From positions 21,142,580 through 21,206,579 of the forward strand of contig CM057170.1 in the NCBI GenBank assembly GCA_029962745.1: a DNA stretch of 64,000 bases, read 5' to 3'. Positions 1 through 13,479 of the stretch are shown one piece after another (within the stretch, counting starts at the first letter, position 1; each line of letters starts with the position of its first letter). The position numbers and the translations under genes were made by a program. Origin of the DNA: Echinometra lucunter (lineage: Eukaryota > Echinodermata > Echinoidea > Camarodonta > Echinometridae). The notes beneath the pieces are model-generated. The model was given only the letters and a program-made list of their open reading frames with translations. It did not search any database and was not told where the DNA came from.

Positions 1-1130
1 CATCAGTTACAGTTGGATGCAGATAGGAACAGATTGCAATATGTTAACCTACTGAGGGTGAGCAGATTTGTTTACCTGAACTTGTCTCTTGATGGGACAA
101 GATCAGTGTGTCATTACATCAGAAGATGATCTAGGAAGATTCATGTCAGAGTTACGGTACAGCTAAAGTGCAGAAATGGCAGCTGTACACAAGTACAAGA
201 ATAGGAAGTCTGTGAAATGTCATTCATTCTATAATAAACAATAACTGAAATTCCATGAAGAAAATAAGAAAGTGGGCAATAAATAAGTCATAAAAATCTC
301 TTATGTACAATCCCCCCCAAAAAAAAAAGTGGGGGGGGGGGGAGATTTCATTTGATAATTCACTCATTCACAGAAAAAGTTTGGCATTATGATCTAAAGT
401 ATCAAAATTGTATTTTTTTTCTTCTTATTTCTTTACATTTTAGCAATTTCAAATATAAATATCTCAAATAATTTACAAAAATGGTTATTTTGAAAAAAAA
501 AAAAAACTCTTTATATGCAACATTATCCTTTCTAAAATTTCATAAACACCATGTTCAATCAATACCTAATGAAGGAGATATGTTTCATGAAGGAAGCAAC
601 TTAGACAATGATTTCAAGCACAGTATCTTTATTTTCTGAGATCCAGGAAGTTGTCTGTAAGTCATAGGGATATCCATGACATGGTGATCTTTATAATATC
701 CATAACTGATGGTTTTCCGGTAGGAAATTGGAGAGGAAATACATACATGTCTGTAATGTCTCGTTTCTGTAAATGGATCAGGAGCTTATTTTACAGACAT
801 GGCTCTCAACTTGATTATGATTCTAGCAACTAACAGCCCTTTCAGACTATAGGAAAATTGATACGCGACTTGTATAAAGAAACATCATATAGAGTATCAT
901 GATTACTGAAAGGAACGCATAGACACACTACAACATTATTTGTATAAAGAAACAAGACAATAAATGTGCACCATTGTACACATCACGTTTGTGCATTATG
1001 TTGTCACTGCTCATAGGGCACACACTAAATTAATCTAGCCATTTGAGTGTCAAGCACTCCATAAGCACTATAAGCTCAGCCTAATTCTTGTGAGATATGA
1101 TGTTCAGACTACCAGCGGATCCAGGGGTGT

Positions 1131-1430
1131 TTCATAATGTTGTTCGTAAAGTTACGAATGACTTTACAAATAACTTGAATATGTCAAGCCAAATGTGATT
1201 CTCTATCATCATAAATCGCATCAGCACCTAAAGATGAAATATGCAGACATATAGATTAATGTAACTACTGTTTACAAACATTATTATTGCAAATTGTATT
1301 TTTTGCCACAAGTTAATCATATTGAGATCATGGGAAATGTAGTCACACTTTGTTAAAACATCAGGAAAACTTTTGGGCATCCCATTTGGCACTTCATATT
1401 CAAGTCATTCGTAAAGTCACACACCCCTGG
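1131..1430. mobile_element. Inverted-repeat element with CCAGGGGTGT ends (300 bp)
   Basis: CCAGGGGTGTTTCATAATGT at the left and the inverse of GTCACACACCCCTGG at the right pair. An inner TCGTAAAGTTACGAATGACTT matches inverted TTACGAATGACTTGAATATG. No clear target duplication. Confidence 0.62.
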
Positions 1431-2126
1431 TTCTCTACCAATTTTTTGTTTTAAACAACGCCGAAACATGTATTTTTCTATGCGACATTTACTATACGTT
1501 TCTTTAGTTTACACAATGTTCAGACTATGGAAATTAAACCACTTATTGTATATGAATCTTGTATAGTCAAACAATAAATATAAGTAGTCCATCCAGGGGG
1601 TGAGGTCATCAATGTAGCAGTTTATAAAGTAATAACGACTACAACTCACTTTTACTAACCACAATACATCCTTTAAAAGTAAGAAAAAATGTTCTATACA
1701 TGATATTATATTTTTATATTCATGATATTCTTTTCAGAATCAATTAAAATAATACTTTCATAATGAATTCCAGACATGTACATGCATGAAGCTTTGGCTA
1801 TCATTTTCCTCTTTAAATAACAGCTTGAGAACGACAAATTATTTGTTTAAAACATCCAATCGAGCCTATTCACTACATAATATTTGTCTCTATGATACTA
1901 AAATTTTCAAGAAATAATGATTCTTTTAAAAATTGCACTTTGATTGATAAATCAGTACATGCCATTTCTCTCAGAGTAGTGAAATCATAATGTACCACTG
2001 CTTCTTGAAAGTGAAATTAATTTCACACCCCCATTCAAATCATAAACTAGATGATGCTTAAAGAAGGAAAATGTTTAAATAAATATATGTACTTCATACA
2101 TCATTATAACTTTCTGCATACATTGT

Positions 2127-2200
2127 CTATTCAGAGCCAGAAGGCCGTTCACTCTGTGTTTAAGTGTATGCGTTAACACCCTTCTGGCTCCAAACAGACC
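2127..2200. repeat. Short dispersed hairpin (GAGCCAGAAGG), copy 1
   Basis: TTCAGAGCCAGAAGG and CCTTCTGGCTCCAAACAG are inverted arms around about 35 nt. The same hairpin recurs at 15389-15461, and the arm sequence is conserved better than the loop. Confidence 0.6.
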
Positions 2201-3149
2201 ACATGTAGATGCATAGAAACATAGACTTCATGTATCAAGGAGGTGCTACTGATGAAAGTGAAATCTTAATAAGGAGAATGACATGCAGAATTTAGTTTCA
2301 CATCTCCCATTTAAATATCTATCATTCATTCAAATGAAATATGAAGAGTATTTGAAGAAAGTGGGCATACGATTAATATGATAAAGAGAGCAGTGAAACA
2401 GGATGTCCATTTGTATGGCTACTACACTTTACTTTTAGATCAAATACATGTATAGTACTGAAAATGGATGGTGAATTTATAAATGCCATAGTCAGAAATG
2501 ATCAAAAAGATTTTCTAGTAATACAATATTGCTTAAAAGAATGCCAAGATATCAACTCCAGTACAATTCAAATAAACTAATACAATGCCAGTTAAATCAT
2601 GTTCTGATAAAGTCCTAATATACATCACTGTAACATTCCAAAATTTAAATGAGTGATGTAGAGGCAACTGAGATTCCTGTGGTTGAAATTTTTGTAAGTC
2701 TTCCCAATTGCACTTCAAGAAAATTGTTCACAGAGATACAGAAGGATATTATCTTCAGCTAGCACTCAATAAACTAAAGAATACATGAAACATGAGTTGT
2801 AAACTGAAGGCACATTTCAATGAAAGGATATCAACCAAATATGGAAGAACATGCAAATAAGGTCATCTTATCTTCCACCTTTCACATCAATCAAAAGATG
2901 CATTCTTCTGGCATAATAAGTACCCAGACAAAGAGGGGGGGGGGGAAGGGGAGGGCACTAGCATGATGGGGGGGGGGGGGGGACCAGTCTTAAAGCAGTG
3001 TATGAAACATGAACTAACAAGGCTACAGGTATATGAACAGGGAGGGTATGGAAAAGTCATAGCGTCTTATTTTCAAGTTCCCCTACTTTACAGACTCTTT
3101 TGCATTTTATATTGTTTTCCTTCCTTCTTCTCAGAACTTGTTTGGGATG

Positions 3150-4310
3150 GATGTGCCCCTTGTTGCCCCCTTACCACCCCACTTCATGGCTTCTGTACTT
3201 GGAAGAACAAAAGATGCTGGGAGCAAATTTACACCAAGTCAGATTTACGATGTCTATGAGGGATGGGAAAAAATGAGTCAAGTTATTCCCTTTTTCTCTT
3301 GAGCTTCACATTCTTGTAGCAATGCGTAACCTATCTCATTTTCTTTTCTTTCTTTCTTTCTTTTTTTTTTTTTTTTTGTTTTTTTTTTTGGGGGGGGGTA
3401 TTTTATTTCTCAACTTGATATTTTATTCTTTTTTTTTTTTTTTTTTGGGGGGGGGGTGCATGTGCCCCCTTGTTACCCCACTTCATGGCTACATGGAAGC
3501 ATAGAAGATGCTGGGAGCGATTTAGACCATGTCAGATTTATGATGTCTATGAAGGTTTGGAAAGAATGAGTCAAGGTATTCCATTTTTTCTTGAGCTTCA
3601 CATTCTTGTAGCAATGAGTAACCTATCACATTTCCTTTTCCTTTTCTTTTTTTTTTCTGGGGGGGGGGGGCGGGGGGTGTTTTATTTCTCAACTTGATTT
3701 TTTTTTTTGGGGGGGTGCATGTGCCCCCTTGCTACCCCACTTCATGGCTACATGGAAGCACAGAAGATGCTGGGAGCGATTTAGACCATGTCAGATTTAT
3801 GACGTCTATGAGGGTTTGGAAAGAATGAGTCAAGGTATTCCATTTTTTCTTGAGCTTCACATTCTTGTAGCAATGAGTAACCTATCACATTTCCTTTTTT
3901 TTTTCTTTTTTTTTTCTGGGGGGAGGGGCAGGGGGTGTTTCATTTCTCAACTTGTTATTTTTTTTTTTGGGGGGGTGCATGTGCCCCCTTGCTACCCCAC
4001 TTCATGGCTACATGGAAGCATAGAAGATGCTGGGAGCGATTTAGACCATGTCAGATTTATGATGTCTATGAGGGTTTGGAAAGAATGAGTCAAGGTATTC
4101 CATTTTTTCTTGAGCTTCACATTCTTATAGCAATGAGTAACCTATCACATGTGCCCCATTGCTACCCCACTTCATGGCTACATAGAAGAACAGAAGATGC
4201 TGAGAGGATTTAGACCATGTCAGATTTATGTCTGTGGGGGAAGGGAAAGAATGAATCAAGGTATTCCACTTTTCTTGAGCTTCACATTCTTGTAGCAATG
4301 AGTAATCAAT
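3150..4310 (+). repeat. Tandem satellite, five units of about 170-310 bp
   Basis: Units begin GTGCCCC-TTG-TACCCCACTT at about 3151, 3460, 3720, 3980 and 4149. Each contains GAAGATGCTGGGAGCGATTT, TCAGATTTATGATGTCTATG, GAATGAGTCAAGGTATTCCA and TTGAGCTTCACATTCTTGTA. In the first four units the repeat ends in a poly-T tract abutting a poly-G tract. Homopolymer length differences explain most of the variation in period. The central units are nearly identical, so expansion is recent. Confidence 0.85.
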
Positions 4311-4452
4311 CTGGAATCAGCCCTCTGCTCCTGGAGCTGACTCCATGACATCCCAACCACCCACTGGAATACGGACTCTTGTTCATTTCACAATCATCTC
4401 TACCGCATTCTCCTACAAATTGTATGCTCTTTCTTCATGAACAAAGGACCTT

Positions 4453-5060
4453 TTTAAAGGCAAAGTTCACAGCAAGATGAAGTTCATTTCAATAAAATGA
4501 ATAAAACATTCAAAACAAAACAATGAAAATTAGATGAAAATCAGATACAAAATAAGGCAGTTATGAATTTTTGCAATTTTTTCACAAAAACATTCCTACA
4601 ACAGTCCATATGAATATTCAACAAATGGTTTGATGATGTGATACACTCACTTTTTTCCATAATAATCTATACAAAAATTTCAGAAAATTTTCCATTTTTT
4701 TTCACTAAAACGGAAAAGTCATCCATCATGTCTACACTTATTAGACTAAATACCATTTTGTAAGTACATGTATGTGAAGAGTATTTAAGACAAATTTTAC
4801 ATTTTTTTAAACAGTAAAATATGAAATTTTTGTCATTTCTGTATACATGTACATAATGTGTGGAAAATTGTGAGTATATGACATCATCAACTCACTCACC
4901 AAATATTCATATCAACTGTTCAAGAACTGTTTTCGAAAAAACAGCAAAAATTCAAAAATTCTAATTCTTTATTTTGCATCCAATTTTCACTGTTTTTGTT
5001 TGTAATTTTTTATTGTTTTATTGAAATGAACTTCATCTTGCTGTGGACTTGGCCTTTAAA
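4453..5060. mobile_element. 608-bp fold-back element with TTTAAAGGC ends
   Basis: It opens TTTAAAGGCAAAGTTCACAG and closes with the inverse complement CTGTGGACTTGGCCTTTAAA. Complementarity (GATGAAGTTCATTTCAATAA) continues with decay for about 200 bp into each side, so nearly the whole element can fold back on itself. No coding capacity was seen. Confidence 0.8.
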
Positions 5061-5987
5061 TCTTTACTAATAATGTGCTAAGGCTGTACATTGACCTTTC
5101 TGGTATGGGACGTGGACTGAAATTCTGGTCTCTGTATGTATGGAGTCCTATAGATGCTATTATCGTTCAAGTTTCGAAGGACATAAATTTTAGGTGCCCA
5201 TTAGTTCTGATCAATCATAATGACAGACCCTAAATCTATGACAATGTCGTGTTATATGACCTTTCGTGAATGGTAGGCCCTAAATCTACAGTATTGGGTC
5301 CAGTTTACCCGATACTTTATGAAAAAGCTTTAAAAAATCTACAAATACTCGCTTCTTGAACCTGACAATTCGTAGATAAAGAGGGGTATATTTCACAAAT
5401 GTATACACCCTATCTTCATGGAATTCAGGGCCTATAATTCATGAAATGTTGTGCAACGCAACAATGTGATCACCTGATAGTTTGAAGTAAGCTGGTTGAA
5501 AGGAGAGATGGAGGGCCAGGTAGAGAGAGAGAGGAGGGATCACCCTAATTGAATGTACAATGACGAAGTTGCATGAGTCATTCCTCAAGTGCACTCTCTT
5601 TTATTACTTTCTGGTAAATTATTAACAAAATGCATCACTGCAAGGTGAATAAATTGCAGCATATAAAGTCCCATCAATCAACATAAAACAAATAGACTTG
5701 CATTTACTCAAGACTTATTAATTACAGAATGAAAGATGGGGAAAAGTAATGAAAAAAAAAGTCTGAAACCATGGTTCCGCAATACTGCAAATTCTTGCAT
5801 AGTGTTTAATCATGTCTGGTATGTGATAAATCTAGTTCAATGCCAGAGCATGTAAGGTGAGTCATATTACATTCCATCACGTAAACAAAATGCCAACTCA
5901 TATTCATTTGAGCATTTTTACCAGAGTGATTTGAGAACTACCCTGCCTCTTTCCCCATTCCTTATCTTCCATACCCATGACTGCATT

Positions 5988-6590
5988 TAACCCCATTCAA
6001 ACATTCACATAATGTGTAGTGTGGCCCAATAACTTGTAATGAAGACTCTGAAAACATACCAAATACATGACTAGAAAGAGCAAATTTTTCTACACATACT
6101 GTGCCCATTCTGGATGCATCATATCGTCCGTTTTTCATGAAGTGACTGATATGAGGAAAATTGTACATTTTTTCAATTTTGAGTTTTTTGCATTTTTGGA
6201 CATCTTTCAACAATATCCGGAACCTCAGAGAGTTTCAGACCGTAAAAATGTCTAATTACGTAACTATGGCAATGACATCAACAAGAAAATACCTAGTAAA
6301 AGGATTTTCTGTTTCCACGAAGTGACGGCTTTCATTCATTCATTGATTGAAATCTTGTTAAATGAAACTAAGCACTAAAAGCATGAAAATTGGCAATGTG
6401 ACGAAATGTTTTAAATCAGTTTTACCATGAAACTTAGTAACTTTGTAACTTCAAAACATACTTTCTGTCAATTCATATCTGTTTCAGATACATAGTTTTC
6501 AAGAAGAAAAAATGCAGCAAAAAAGTAAAAGCACTGTCTTTGCCCACAAGAAGAAAAGCTGATCAAATTAGGCTTTAAATATTTCAGTCA
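5988..6590. mobile_element. Diverged copy of the piggyBac-like element
   Basis: The left end follows TTAA and reads CCCCATTCAAACATTCACAT, and the body shares the ACCAAATACATGACTAGAAA and GTGCCCATTCTGGATGCAT blocks with copies A and B. The right part matches GCTGATCAAATTAGGCTTTA before fading out near 6590. Terminal inverted repeats are no longer recognisable, so this is an old copy. It contains extra sequence at about 6200-6470 (longer than the other copies). Confidence 0.6.
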
Positions 6591-7009
6591 ACATCTCAAA
6601 TATAGATAAAACTGTGGAATCACCCCTTCCTTTTTTGCCCTTTTCATGTTTATCAACATAACTTTTACAATGCCATAAATCATAACACTATGAGGCCAAC
6701 CAATCATTCATCTAGCCCAGCTAATAAGGGCATCTACATCTAGCAATGAAAGCTCTCCCTTTCAATCTCTCCATGTATGTAAATCTTGCATACAGATAGA
6801 CATTCCAAATAATGCATTTATCATTACTTCTAGCACATGCTGATTGCGCTATTCAATCATCAAGCAAAGCTGATGTATAAACATTTCTAAAATAGCATGT
6901 TTCCCCTCCCCCTCCATCATCCACATCACATGTATGTACATTTAGATATACACATATAGCGAACCCCATCAATTTCCAAGTCCATCCTTTTACCTAATGT
7001 CTACAGGAC

Positions 7010-7455
7010 CAGGAGCGTGTTTATTGAGGGTAACAGAGGGCTTATAAGCGACCCAAGTTCCGAACTAGCTTACCCGTTACCCTTGATAAACACGACGGCG
7101 ACTTGATTACCGAACTAGCATACCGGACTTGAGTTCCGCAAAAAAGGGGGATTTGATTGCCCGTTGAACGAGATCGGCGATTCAAGTCGTGCCAATAAAC
7201 ACTTCGGTAGCGTTTCGTTTGGGAACTTCGGACTCCTGTTTCCAGATGAGATAAAAAGTAATAAGCCCGCCAGATTTGACCTTCACTGCCGGGTCACTTG
7301 CAGCTGGGCATGGGCTCGATGGTTTCGGGAACTCAGATCGCAACAATAAACACGACATCCAGAGAGACCACCGATTGTGAGCGCGATTTGTGATCACGAC
7401 TCAAATACCAATTTCTAATTTCTAGAAATCGAGTTCCCTCACTAAACACACCCCA
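7010..7455. mobile_element. Inverted-repeat element with GTGTTTAKTGAGGG ends
   Basis: CAGGAGCGTGTTTATTGAGGG at the left pairs with inverted CCCTCACTAAACACACCCCAG at the right. The interior has a second internal hairpin (GGGTAACAGAGG / CCGTTACCCTTGATAAACAC) and is richer in CG than its surroundings. Confidence 0.62.
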
Positions 7456-8215
7456 GGAGGCTCCTCCACTAAGTCTATGGGAATGGCAGAACTTAGTACT
7501 CAAAAGGTTAATAGTACTTGGCATATTCCTGAATTACATGTACATGTATGATGGTTGACTACATATCATCAAGTAATCTATCATCTGGCTTGCCAAAATG
7601 AGCATATACCAATTACCAATTACCATTCTTCTCTCCCCTCCATCCTTCCCCCTACCAGTCTTCCTATGTCTACATCTTATACAGATGAGGAATCCATCCC
7701 TCTCATTCCATTTCATCTTCGCCAGCACTATTCCTCAATTACCATGGATGACCACATCCAGCTTACTTATAAATATGTACCAATCAATCATTTAACACAG
7801 CCAAATATCATAAACATGCTCTCTACCATCCCAGCAGAGAGCACATCATTTTTAATCCTACAGATGAGTATATGCCTTTGACATTCCAGATCTCTAATGG
7901 CTGCAAAGGCATACCAGTTTAATACGCTATGCTAAGTTATGTACCTCAAATTCAAACGCAAAGTTTTCTTTGAGAAAAATATTTTGAGAAATAAATTTAA
8001 TGTTGAAGCTGTTCATGGATAAAATGATGCTGAAAAACTACAATAAATAAGTATAGATTTAGAGTTCTGTTTCTAAACTTGAGTTTTTGGTCATGATGGA
8101 TCATAGATACTAAAATGAGAAGATAAGCAAACAAAATACATTCATATAATTTAAAATAAATTTGGTGCATAGTTTTAAATCTATAATTACAACACAGTAT
8201 GTGTTCACTTCTAAA

Positions 8216-8511
8216 GGCTTGTTCACATATATGAAGCAGAAACCCCCACAGTATATCCCTCCAGTTTTTGCATTTAAATGAATTGTACAACGAAACGTCA
8301 AAATAAAAATGCCAAGGCAAAGAGCGGTGGTTTTCCTTCCTGGTGACAAAAAGGTGCAGACCAATCAAATTCTCATAAAGTTTCGGCAAAATACAAGATC
8401 ACGAGTAAGCGAAAATTTTGGCAAAATTCTCCATTATGTGAGCGTGACCTATTAATGACACATTAATGGCATCTCACTATGATAAATGAGGCTATAAAAT
8501 CAGAATGAGCC
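8216..8511. mobile_element. GGCTYRTTC-family element, uninterrupted copy (296 bp)
   Basis: It starts GGCTTGTTCACATATATG and ends ATCAGAATGAGCC. The interior contains ACCAATCAAATTCTCATAAA and TTTTGGCAAAATTCTCC, shared with 24272-24913. This copy shows the empty state of both insertion sites used in that element. Confidence 0.72.
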
Positions 8512-10552
8512 GTTAGTTGTCAAGATTGCTTTAGATTAACACTGGAAGGGTAATGCAAATAAAAACCTGTCTTTCATTATGCACCCATTAAAATATCCCT
8601 ATCAGCAGATTCATCTCTGAGTGGCTCTAAATACATGTACACTGCATTTAAGCCGATTATCAGAGTAATACTATAAATATTGACACTCCCTCTGTACAAC
8701 TACCTTATTAAAACATGTCATGTGGTTTGTGGAATGCATGAAAGAGATTGGAAGAGTGGACAGCCTCTCAATGAAAAACCCACCCTCATTCTACAAACAA
8801 AACCTCATAACCATGGAACACATGTAGAATCAAGCAATTTGATTTGTGCTTACAAAATTGTGAAATGGACTTTTCAATACTCTAATTGCCATATGAAATT
8901 ATGTATTTCTACTTGATAATTCATGTTTCTATCATGATGAGCATGTTTGACAGAGAAGGTTCGTGTGAGGTTAAAATTCTTCCTAAAACCTTTATAGGTG
9001 TGGATGTTTAATTGTGAGATTACAGTTGCATACCATGGACCAAACCCCATGAAAATGATGCAAGTATGAAAGGTTTATTGTTGTATAGTAGTCAACACTC
9101 AAACAGATGAACTACACCACTTAGAATATTGCATGATGTTGACAAACCTGAGGAACTGCACATCATGGAAAGGCAGTCAAAGGAAGATTTCAAAATCTCC
9201 CCATTAGTTCTCACATTCTCATGGAGAGAGACAGAGAGACAGTGAAGCAGAAAGAGAGAAGGGGGGGGGGGGGAGGAGAGACAGACAAGGGGGAGTGAGA
9301 GACAGAGAGAGTCACTAAAGGGAAGTTTGAAAGTGTAACCCCCCCCCCCTCCCCCATCTGAAATAATCTGAGAGCAAATTCAAACTTTTTATAAACATGT
9401 AGGCTTACAGAAATTTTTTTTTTTTAAATGATGACACTTGTTTTCTTTCCACTTATTGAAAGTGTTCAGCAACCTTTTCCGGCAATTTCTAAATGGACGA
9501 ACAGTGTCCAATAAAGGCACAGAAGAAACAAATGGGAGAGATGGAGATACGCAAGCAGTGCTACACAAACCAGAGCAAGATCTCAGGAATGTAGGATGTG
9601 GGCGTAAGGATTTGAGCTGAGGAGTACCAGATCTAAGGCTATCTAGGCATTCTCAAAAACACTTTTGTTACTCAAGTTCATCTGTTTGGTGTGAAATTAC
9701 AGAATGAACATTTTTCAAGGCAATACCGTCTGCTTGGAGTGAGAAAGGCATTATTAAACTTTAGGTACATGTAAGAATTATATGAAAAAAGTCCTATTGG
9801 CTCTCAGCAGTATCTACAGTCAGAGGTCAGATGATAACAAACAGGTTTCATTGTAGATCAAAAATCTGGGATGAGAAAGTTAGGTGAAAAATTCAAGAGG
9901 TTTCAAATTGTCCTTGACAAACATGTACCAAAGCTTCAGGAATACAAAACCTTCACATCTAGAAACAGCTACCAATTCTGCATAAATATTTATCCATCAA
10001 ACAGAAAATATTATCACTATATTGTATATGCATTGATAACATGTAAGAAAGCATTTCACATTTTAACTGTATAGGTCATGAAAGTGAAAAGTGGAAATAC
10101 AGACAAGTCATTCCCCACTTGTGCAAGTCATGACACACATCACCGAAATAGTCGGTATGCAGCCTGACTCAAGTTTAAGTAAATATTGAGAATAATAATC
10201 ATTCGCTACAAAAGAGTTTATGACGATGTCACCGTATTCTGCAAACATGACAATGACATACACTGTTGAAGGAGTTGAAGGTTATATGAAAATAGAATGT
10301 GTATCCTTGCATTCAGACTAGGTCCCATTTACCAGGGACAGTTTGAAGCAGTCCTACTTTTTACAATGGAATGTCTACACTATCCTCAAATGCCCCCAAA
10401 AGCAAAAGCAAAACCAACAACAACAACAACACAAAAACAAAAATAAAAACAAAATCCTGACTAACCAAAGAGAGATTCCAAATTTCAAGTTAAAAATTTT
10501 TTTTTCACAGGTGTCAGAAGAGGAAAGGAGGTGGAAGTTCAGTGCTTGCCCT

Positions 10553-10578
10553 GGGGGGGGGGGGGGGGGGGGGGGGGG
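10553..10578 (+). repeat. G26 homopolymer
   Basis: Uninterrupted run of 26 G. Comparable runs: G26 at 45702-45727, G22 at 58173-58194, C24 at 56650-56673, C18 at 45789-45806, C16 at 50289-50304. Confidence 0.9.
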
Positions 10579-10896
10579 TCGTTTTCCCTAGATTCGTCAC
10601 TGGTTAGGTTTAAGGTAAGGGTTTATGGTTCTCTACAGCATTTGGTTCAGAATTAATGTGCAGAATTTGAGTAGAGTAGAAACCAACAGGGGTACACTAT
10701 CTACAAAGCATTCAGTCTACAACCAGGCACAATACTTGTGAGCCTGTGTGCGTAAAGCATATAGAACACCCTACTGGTAGTGAAATTGAGACTGGTATAT
10801 TGTTTTGCTGTTTTGTGTTCACAAGCTAATGATTCTACACACGATCATGAATAGCTGTAGAGTAACATGGAATTGGTATAACATCAATAAGACTAA

Positions 10897-11402
10897 CCAC
10901 GCTTTCAGACGTACCAACTTATCGTATATTCATGCGATGTATGGATATACGACACATTGATATAAGACCTTTCAGACGCAACGCCGTTATCCGATAATCG
11001 TATAGGAGCATTCAGACGTACCTCGCGCTCAGTCGAACTTTGTGGAAAGCTCATGAATATGTAAGAGTCCCTTGCGCAGTATGAACTTCACGCGGGCTTT
11101 GCGCTTCGTGTTTGTGTTGCGCACGTTGTACTGGACTCATAGTAGAGTAGAGGTTGGGCCCTAAGCGCGCATTGCAAATAAGTCCCACCTACTTATACGA
11201 CGTACAGATATGAGAGCATTCAGACGTGAATTTACATCGTATGGATATAGGATAATCGTACGAAACGATGCCCAAACCATTGTTTCCATATAAGTCATAT
11301 ATTGAAACGACGTATAAATATAAGAGCATTCAGACGCTAAAAAAACGTCCTATATCCATACGTCGTATATCAATAAGAGAACTCTCTCGTCTGAAAGCGG
11401 GG
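10897..11402. mobile_element. Inverted-repeat element with repeated TTCAGACG (506 bp)
   Basis: The ends CCACGCTTTCAGACG and CGTCTGAAAGCGGGG are inverted repeats. TTCAGACG recurs several times inside (CCTTTCAGACGC, GCATTCAGACGT, GCATTCAGACGC), with TCGTATATCC/GGATATACGA words between. The flanks fit a TA duplication. Confidence 0.72.
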
Positions 11403-13479
11403 TATATACACAGGTGAAGCCCTATGTTTGGTACATACTGTGTATGTCAATGTATTTGGGTTTCACTTTGGTACTCCATTAGTTCATCTATTACATTAGT
11501 TAAGGAATTTAAAGTGGTGTATACATTCGTGTACACTCGTAATGGTACATTCTTTGGGGGTTTTTTTTTCTACATAATTATGTGGAAGTATTTCACTACA
11601 AAATTATACTGAGATCTATTTTGGGACACATTCCTTTTACGGAACATGAACTGCAAGGTCCTTTCTGCATTTTGTATAAACTTGCGTAGGCACAAAAAAA
11701 GAAACCTCTACAGGCACAGGAAAAAAACAAAATGATGTTGTAGAATTCGACAATGAGGCCTTTGATATTCAAAGAAGGGTTTTAACCAAGAGCAGGTTAT
11801 ATTCTGCACTTGGCAATTCCCAACTAAAGTAAAATTAAATCTTTATTAAAGAAAATATTATGGGAGCTTCCGGAAACCTTGCTCCGAATTTAGAGGCTTG
11901 TTGCGGCACATTGTGCTTTGCCTTTGGACAGTGGAGGATGTACATCTACGCATGTACACATGTTAACAATCGGTGCCACATATTTATCACAAACATTACT
12001 AAGGAGTGTAAGGATAATTGCCCAACAAATGAATGAAGTTTGCCAAATTGAAAACAGCTTGAGCCACTCTGACCTGGCTCCTAGCCAGGATGAGTTTTTG
12101 GTGGACACTCCATGAAAATGTCTCTGAAAGCTAAGTCTAGTCCAACATCAAGTTGGTAGGAATAAATTCAGAATTTCAGAAAAGAAGAGGTGGAAAGGAT
12201 TCATAAGAACCACACAACAAATAATGAGAAAGTAATATTTTGAAGCTTTATGAAGTGGCAACCTTAAGATTTCCTAGTTAACATCCACTCCTTTTGTACA
12301 GAATACTTCTCAAAAACATCTTCAGCCTTCCAAGTTTTCATGAAGGAATGATTTTGTCTTTTTGTTTTTGGCTCAGGAAAAATGTTACATGTTGCTTCTA
12401 GCTTCTCACAGCTGGAGATAGCGGACTTTGCACTATACAGATCAAACTGTGCAAAAACAATTTCTTTTATGCTCATGAGAGATCTTTTGTGTTTTGTTAC
12501 TGAAAAACTGAGATTTCATCACAGCTATTTTTGTATACTGTATCATTACTCAAGCTTTTTCTGTTTTCAGAGCTCTTTCATAGCTTTCCAGAGCCTAAAT
12601 GCTCACATTCCAAGTATTTTAGAATTAAGCTCTAATTCCTTTAAAAAGTTTAAATATACGCATCAGGGGTGTGAGAGCAAGATTGAAAAAAAAAGAAAAA
12701 ATCTAAAATGAAAAGTTTGCGTGAAGCGCACACTATGAGTGCGAAGTCCCTTAGGCTGGGTTCTAGATGCTCTCTGGTGCAATCTAGGCTTAGTTTGGAA
12801 ACCATTTCTTTCAATTTAAAATGGTTGGTTTTTGGATATTAAAAAAAAAAAATTTTTTTACAGAATTGTTTCATACCTTAATACCTGAGGCTTCAAACTT
12901 GACATCTGGGACAACCAGTGTGCTTTTCAATATAATCTGCTACCTGGAACCTGGCTTTTACTAGTGACATGTCGAAATAACACCAGACAACCATCACTAG
13001 TCAGATCCTCTTTGAATGATTATACATTTGTCTCCGCCAACACCAGCCATGTTGATAAGTATCTAAACAAAAATACACAAACTTCTGAAACTGGCAAACA
13101 ATTCAAGATGTTCCACGAGTTCACTCATATTTCTGAAACTTACAAACAAATCAAGATGTTCCACGAGTCCATTCCTTCCATCACATAAAAATTAAGACTC
13201 CTGGTATAAAATTTAAAAATCCGAATTGTCAATGCACCTATGTACCGTACCGTACCTATGATGTAACAGAATCCAATCATGAAGTTAACTAGCGACAAAA
13301 ACTTATAAAAAGACTAGTTTCATGCTGTATTTGCATCCATTCATACAGATCAATCCAGGTTGAAAGAGTATAACAAGGCGTCAATCCAGCAAATATGATG
13401 GCTCTGTATATCCAAAATACTTTGAAAATGAAATCCAATCAAATCATTCTCGAAGATTCAACACACACGCGCGAGATAT

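Noticed and set aside
3322..4213. Repetitive frames starting MLPHFMATWKHRRCWER in several units
   Set aside because: They are satellite translations; frames are broken by poly-T/poly-G runs and show no domain.
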